From Streptomyces jeddahensis (GTDB taxonomy: Bacteria; Actinomycetota; Actinomycetes; Streptomycetales; Streptomycetaceae), in NCBI RefSeq assembly GCF_001642995.1, contig NZ_LOHS01000141.1, forward strand, positions 1 to 64,000: a stretch of 64,000 bases of DNA, in the 5' to 3' direction. Both the position numbers and the translations under genes were made by a program. The notes beneath the pieces were generated by a model. It had not been told where the DNA came from. It made no database searches and saw only the letters and a list, made by a program, of their open reading frames with translations. Shown here piece after piece: positions 60,758-64,000 of this stretch (positions within the stretch are counted from its first letter, which is position 1; the number at the start of each line of letters is the position of its first letter).

Positions 60758-62434
60758 ATGGCACAGGCCGCCGACGCAAGCCGGACCATCATCCTGACCG
60801 TGGACGACGACCCTGGGGTGTCGCGCTCCGTGGCCCGTGACCTGCGGCGACGCTACGGCGAGTCGTACCGCATCGTGCGCGCCGAGTCGGGGCAGTCGGC
60901 GCTCGACGCCCTGCGTGAGCTCAAGCTGCGAGGCGATCTCGTGGCCGTGATCCTGGCCGACTACCGCATGCCGCACATGAACGGCATCGAGTTCCTGGAG
61001 CAGGCCCTCGACGTGTACCCCGGAGCCCGCCGCGTGCTCCTGACCGCCTACGCGGACACGAATGCGGCCATCGACGCGATCAACGTCGTCGACCTCGATC
61101 ACTACCTCCTCAAGCCCTGGGATCCGCCCGAGGAGAAGCTCTACCCCGTCCTGGACGACCTGCTGGAGACCTGGCGGCACACCGAACACCGCGCGGTGCC
61201 CGTCACCAAGGTCGTCGGACACCGCTGGTCGGCGCGCTCCTCGGAGGTACGAGAGTTCCTCGCCCGCAACCAGGTGCCGTACCGCTGGTACTCGTCCGAC
61301 GAACCGGAAGGCCGACGGCTCCTCTCCGCCGCCGGCGCGGACGGCCTGCGGCTCCCGCTCGTGATCACTCCGGACGGCACGCCGCTCACCGAGCCCGAGG
61401 ACCAGGACCTCGCCGCCCGCGTCGGTTTGGCGACGACGCCGGCGGCCGACCTCTACGACCTCGTCATCATCGGCGGAGGGCCCGCCGGCCTGGGGGCAGC
61501 CGTGTACGGCGCCTCGGAGGGCCTGCGCACCGTCCTCGTGGAGCGCTCGGCGACCGGCGGGCAGGCGGGCCAGAGCTCCCGGATCGAGAACTACCTCGGC
61601 TTCCCGGACGGCGTGTCCGGGGCGCAGCTCACCGACCGGGCGCGGCGCCAGGCGGCGAAGTTCGGCGCGGAGATACTGACCGCGCGCGAGGTCACCGCAC
61701 TGGAGATCAACGGCGCGGCGCGCACCATACGGTTCTCGGACGGCTCCGCGATCGCCGCGCAGTCCGTGATCCTTGCGACGGGTGTGTCGTACCGGCAGCT
61801 GGATGCGCCCGGCGTGGCCGAGCTGACCGGTTGCGGGGTGTTCTACGGTTCGGCGCTGACGGAGGCGCCGGCCTGCCAGGGCCACGACGTGTACATCGTC
61901 GGCGGCGCGAACTCCGCCGGACAGGCCGCGATGTATCTGGCCCGCGGAGCGAAGTCCGTCACCATCCTGGTGCGTGGGTCGTCCCTTTCCGCTTCCATGT
62001 CGCACTACTTGATTCAGCAGGTCATGGACGCACCCACGATCTCGGTGCGCACCACCACGGTCGTCGAGGCCGCCCACGGCTCCGGCCATCTGGAGCAGCT
62101 CACCCTGCGCGACACGACGACCGGGCACACCGAACTCGTCGACGCCCAGTGGCTGTTCGTGTTCATCGGCGCGGCCCCGCTGACCGACTGGCTGGACGGC
62201 ACAGTGCTCAGGGACTCCCGCGGCTTCATCCTGACCGGCCCCGATCTGACCGCCGACGGGCAGCCGCCCGCAGGCTGGGAGCTGGACCGGCCGCCATACC
62301 ACCTGGAGACGAACGTCCCCGGCGTGTTCGTGGCGGGCGACGCACGCGCCGAGTCCGCCAAGCGCGTCGCCTCCGCCGTCGGAGAGGGAGCCATGGCCGT
62401 CATGCTGGTGCACCGGTATCTGGAGCAGTCGTGA
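60758..62434 (+). CDS. Receiver-thioredoxin-like-flavin oxidoreductase fusion (TrxR type without CxxC)
   Basis: A 558-residue fusion. Residues 10-125 are a two-component receiver domain: acid pocket DDD (16-18), phospho-acceptor D68, T96 and K119. Residues about 150-225 look like a glutaredoxin/thioredoxin-like segment with no CxxC. Residues 233-558 are a thioredoxin-reductase-type flavoprotein: FAD site GGGPAGLG (239-246), NADP site GGANSAGQ (382-389) and VAGDAR (525-530). Where TrxR has CATC there is GVFYGSALTEA (360-370), so no disulfide centre. It overlaps the kinase gene by GTGA. Confidence 0.92.
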   Translation: MAQAADASRTIILTVDDDPGVSRSVARDLRRRYGESYRIVRAESGQSALDALRELKLRGDLVAVILADYRMPHMNGIEFLEQALDVYPGARRVLLTAYADTNAAIDAINVVDLDHYLLKPWDPPEEKLYPVLDDLLETWRHTEHRAVPVTKVVGHRWSARSSEVREFLARNQVPYRWYSSDEPEGRRLLSAAGADGLRLPLVITPDGTPLTEPEDQDLAARVGLATTPAADLYDLVIIGGGPAGLGAAVYGASEGLRTVLVERSATGGQAGQSSRIENYLGFPDGVSGAQLTDRARRQAAKFGAEILTAREVTALEINGAARTIRFSDGSAIAAQSVILATGVSYRQLDAPGVAELTGCGVFYGSALTEAPACQGHDVYIVGGANSAGQAAMYLARGAKSVTILVRGSSLSASMSHYLIQQVMDAPTISVRTTTVVEAAHGSGHLEQLTLRDTTTGHTELVDAQWLFVFIGAAPLTDWLDGTVLRDSRGFILTGPDLTADGQPPAGWELDRPPYHLETNVPGVFVAGDARAESAKRVASAVGEGAMAVMLVHRYLEQS

Positions 62435-63915
62435 ACGGGCAGGCGATGCCGTGCAGCCAGGAAGAGCTCGGCTCCCTGTTCCTGTTCGAGAAACTGTCCT
62501 CCGATCAGCTCGCGCGGCTGTGCCGGGAAGGCCGCGTGGAGCAGTTCGACCCCGGCCCCGTGTACGCCGAGGGCGACCCGGCCACCTGCTTCTATGTGCT
62601 GCTTCAGGGGACTGTCGTTCTCTCGCGCCGTGTCAGGTCCTACGACGTGGAGACCAGCCGAAGCTCGACCCGCGGCGTGTACTCCGGAGCCTTCCAGGCA
62701 TACCTCGGCGACCGGGTGCCGCAGGTCTACAACAGCTCCATGCGCGTCACCGAGCCCTCGAGGTTCTTCGTGCTGCCCGCGGACACGTTCGCGGACATCA
62801 TGCGCGAGTGGTTCCCCATGGCCGTACATCTGCTGGAAGGGCTCTTCTTCGGCACCAAGAACTCCCAGGAGGCCATCGGTCAGCGAGAACGCCTCCTGGC
62901 CCTCGGCTCGCTCTCCGCCGGCCTGACCCATGAGCTGAACAACCCGGCCGCCGCGGCGGTGCGGGCCACGTCGGCACTGCGGGAACGGGTCGCCCACATG
63001 CGCCACAAGCTCCGCGCCATCGCAGGCGGCCCCTATCAGCGCGCCAGCCTGGAAACGCTGATCGAGGTCCAGGAACGCACTGCCGAGCGGGTCGCGAAGA
63101 CCAACGCCCTCAGCCCGCTCGAGGCCTCCGACCGTGAGGACGCCATCTCCGACTGGCTGGACGACCACGGCATTCCGGGCGGATGGGAGCTCGCCCCGAC
63201 GTTCGTCCAGGGCGGCCTCGACACCGACTGGCTGGACCAGGTCGCGGCAACCGTGGACGAGGGGACCCTCGAAGGCGCCATTCGGTGGCTGAACTACACC
63301 GTCGAGACCGAGCTCCTCATGAACGAGATCGAGGACTCGACCACTCGCGTCTCCGATCTCGTCAACGCGGCCAAGCAGTACTCCCAGCTCGACCGGGCGC
63401 CCTACCAGGTCGCCAACGTGCACGAACTGCTCGACAGCACCCTGCTGATGCTCTCCGGCAAGATCGGGCCCCACATCAGCGTCGTCAAGGACTATGACTG
63501 CAGCCTCCCGAAGATCCCGGCCTACCCCGGCGAGCTCAACCAGGTGTGGACGAACCTCATCGACAACGCGGTCTCCGCCATGAACGGCGCGGGCCCCGAC
63601 AGCCCAGGAACGCTGACCGTCCGCACCGCACACGAAGGGGACCACGCCCTGGTCGAGTTCGGCGACACTGGCCCCGGCGTGCCCGACGAGATCCGTGACC
63701 GCATCTTCGACCCGTTCTTCACCACCAAGCCGGTGGGTGAGGGCACCGGGCTCGGCCTGGACATCTCCTGGCGCATCGTCGTCAACAAGCACAACGGAGA
63801 CCTCCGCTTCCAGTCCGTCCCCGGCGACACCCGCTTCCAGGTACGCCTTCCCCTGACCGCTGCAGGCCCCGACGCCGCAGGCCCCGACGCAGACGCCCCA
63901 CAGGAGCCGTCATGA
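62431..63915 (+). CDS. Histidine kinase with N-terminal cyclic-nucleotide-binding-type domain
   Basis: A 494-residue soluble sensor kinase without membrane helices. Residues about 10-145 form a CRP/cNMP-type beta-barrel domain (LFLFEKLSSDQLARLC, VYAEGDPATCFYVLLQG). H167 in THELNNP is the phospho-accepting histidine. The ATPase domain has N-box NLIDNA (375-380), G1 GDTGPGVP, F-box FDPFFTTKP and G2 GEGTGLGLD (436-444). The start GTG overlaps the upstream flavoprotein stop. It is the obvious phospho-donor for that protein's receiver domain. The start of the zinc-finger gene overlaps its stop. Confidence 0.94.
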   Translation: MNGQAMPCSQEELGSLFLFEKLSSDQLARLCREGRVEQFDPGPVYAEGDPATCFYVLLQGTVVLSRRVRSYDVETSRSSTRGVYSGAFQAYLGDRVPQVYNSSMRVTEPSRFFVLPADTFADIMREWFPMAVHLLEGLFFGTKNSQEAIGQRERLLALGSLSAGLTHELNNPAAAAVRATSALRERVAHMRHKLRAIAGGPYQRASLETLIEVQERTAERVAKTNALSPLEASDREDAISDWLDDHGIPGGWELAPTFVQGGLDTDWLDQVAATVDEGTLEGAIRWLNYTVETELLMNEIEDSTTRVSDLVNAAKQYSQLDRAPYQVANVHELLDSTLLMLSGKIGPHISVVKDYDCSLPKIPAYPGELNQVWTNLIDNAVSAMNGAGPDSPGTLTVRTAHEGDHALVEFGDTGPGVPDEIRDRIFDPFFTTKPVGEGTGLGLDISWRIVVNKHNGDLRFQSVPGDTRFQVRLPLTAAGPDAAGPDADAPQEPS

Positions 63916-64000
63916 GAACCACCTACGGAATCGACACCTCTGTCCCGCCGAGCGGTACCGGATGCGCCGAGTGCGACGCCGACGGCGGCTGGTGGTTCCA
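63912..64000 (+). CDS. UBP-type zinc-finger protein, N-terminal fragment (cut by window edge)
   Basis: The first 29 codons read MRTTYGIDTSVPPSG followed by GCAECDADGGWWF. The CxxC followed by a WWF aromatic run is the start of the ubiquitin-specific-protease-type zinc finger, a small domain that in eukaryotes binds the ubiquitin C-terminus and in bacteria accompanies redox proteins. The ATG overlaps the kinase stop as ATGA, so it is the third gene of the operon. The remaining zinc ligands lie beyond the window. Confidence 0.8.
   Translation, partial: MRTTYGIDTSVPPSGTGCAECDADGGWWF

Overview
The window is a 64 kb piece of a high-GC actinobacterial chromosome, almost certainly Streptomyces. The evidence is strong GC bias at third codon positions, frequent GTG and TTG starts, many 4-nt overlapping start/stop pairs, families largely confined to Streptomyces (DUF6421, DUF5997, DUF5134, DUF6153, LVIVD/DUF305 pairs), a CsoR-type copper operator and a DasR-like site. 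It looks like ordinary chromosome: there is no rRNA, tRNA, CRISPR array, insertion sequence, phage or integration module.

Layout. 1-6.4 kb: start of etfB, a flavin reductase, a thioredoxin, a PlsC acyltransferase, a transglutaminase-like protein, and the overlapping operon DUF6421 - short-chain dehydrogenase - threonine aldolase. 6.4-15 kb: a tiny membrane protein, glycerophosphodiesterase, acetyltransferase, glyoxalase-like protein, a MarR/FUSC-exporter operon, DUF5134, an M56 metallopeptidase, a PAP2 phosphatase, a HAD enzyme and a TetR regulator. 15-27 kb: divergent LVIVD and DUF305 secreted proteins, ferredoxin reductase, a purine/pyrimidine permease, an ARMT1-like phosphatase, a BNR-propeller protein, uracil-DNA glycosylase overlapping a GlcNAc-type kinase, a chelatase-like protein that has lost its histidines, and a lactonase. 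27-35 kb: a second FUSC protein, two coupled small membrane proteins, a TetR remnant, a second DUF305 lipoprotein, DUF6153 and copZ-copA behind a near-perfect CsoR box. 35-47 kb: many regulator/enzyme pairs (GlxA-AraC, ArsR, Lrp, LysR-like without a DNA-binding domain, TetR), a frameshifted reductase and two decayed genes. 47-57 kb: a MarR-controlled ABC exporter, a dicarboxylate symporter, an L,D-transpeptidase and a heterodimeric ABC exporter. 57-64 kb: a Ski2-like helicase, acyl-CoA thioesterase II and a three-gene overlapping operon that runs off the window.

The most unusual system is that last operon (60758-64000). It encodes a receiver domain fused through a thioredoxin-like segment to a thioredoxin-reductase-type flavoprotein that has lost its CxxC; a soluble histidine kinase with an N-terminal cyclic-nucleotide-binding-type domain; and the start of a UBP-type zinc-finger protein. 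All three overlap by 4 nt. It reads as a two-component system whose output is a redox enzyme rather than a DNA-binding domain. Other notable points are the DUF6421 operon (a possible zincin-like protein behind a weak iron-box match), an ABC heterodimer with one intact and one fully degenerate ATP site, an in-frame Streptomyces-type palindromic repeat inside copA, four decayed or frameshifted genes, and tandem repeats that duplicate stop codons in frame. Many regulators have clear palindromic operators in their divergent promoters, which are listed individually.
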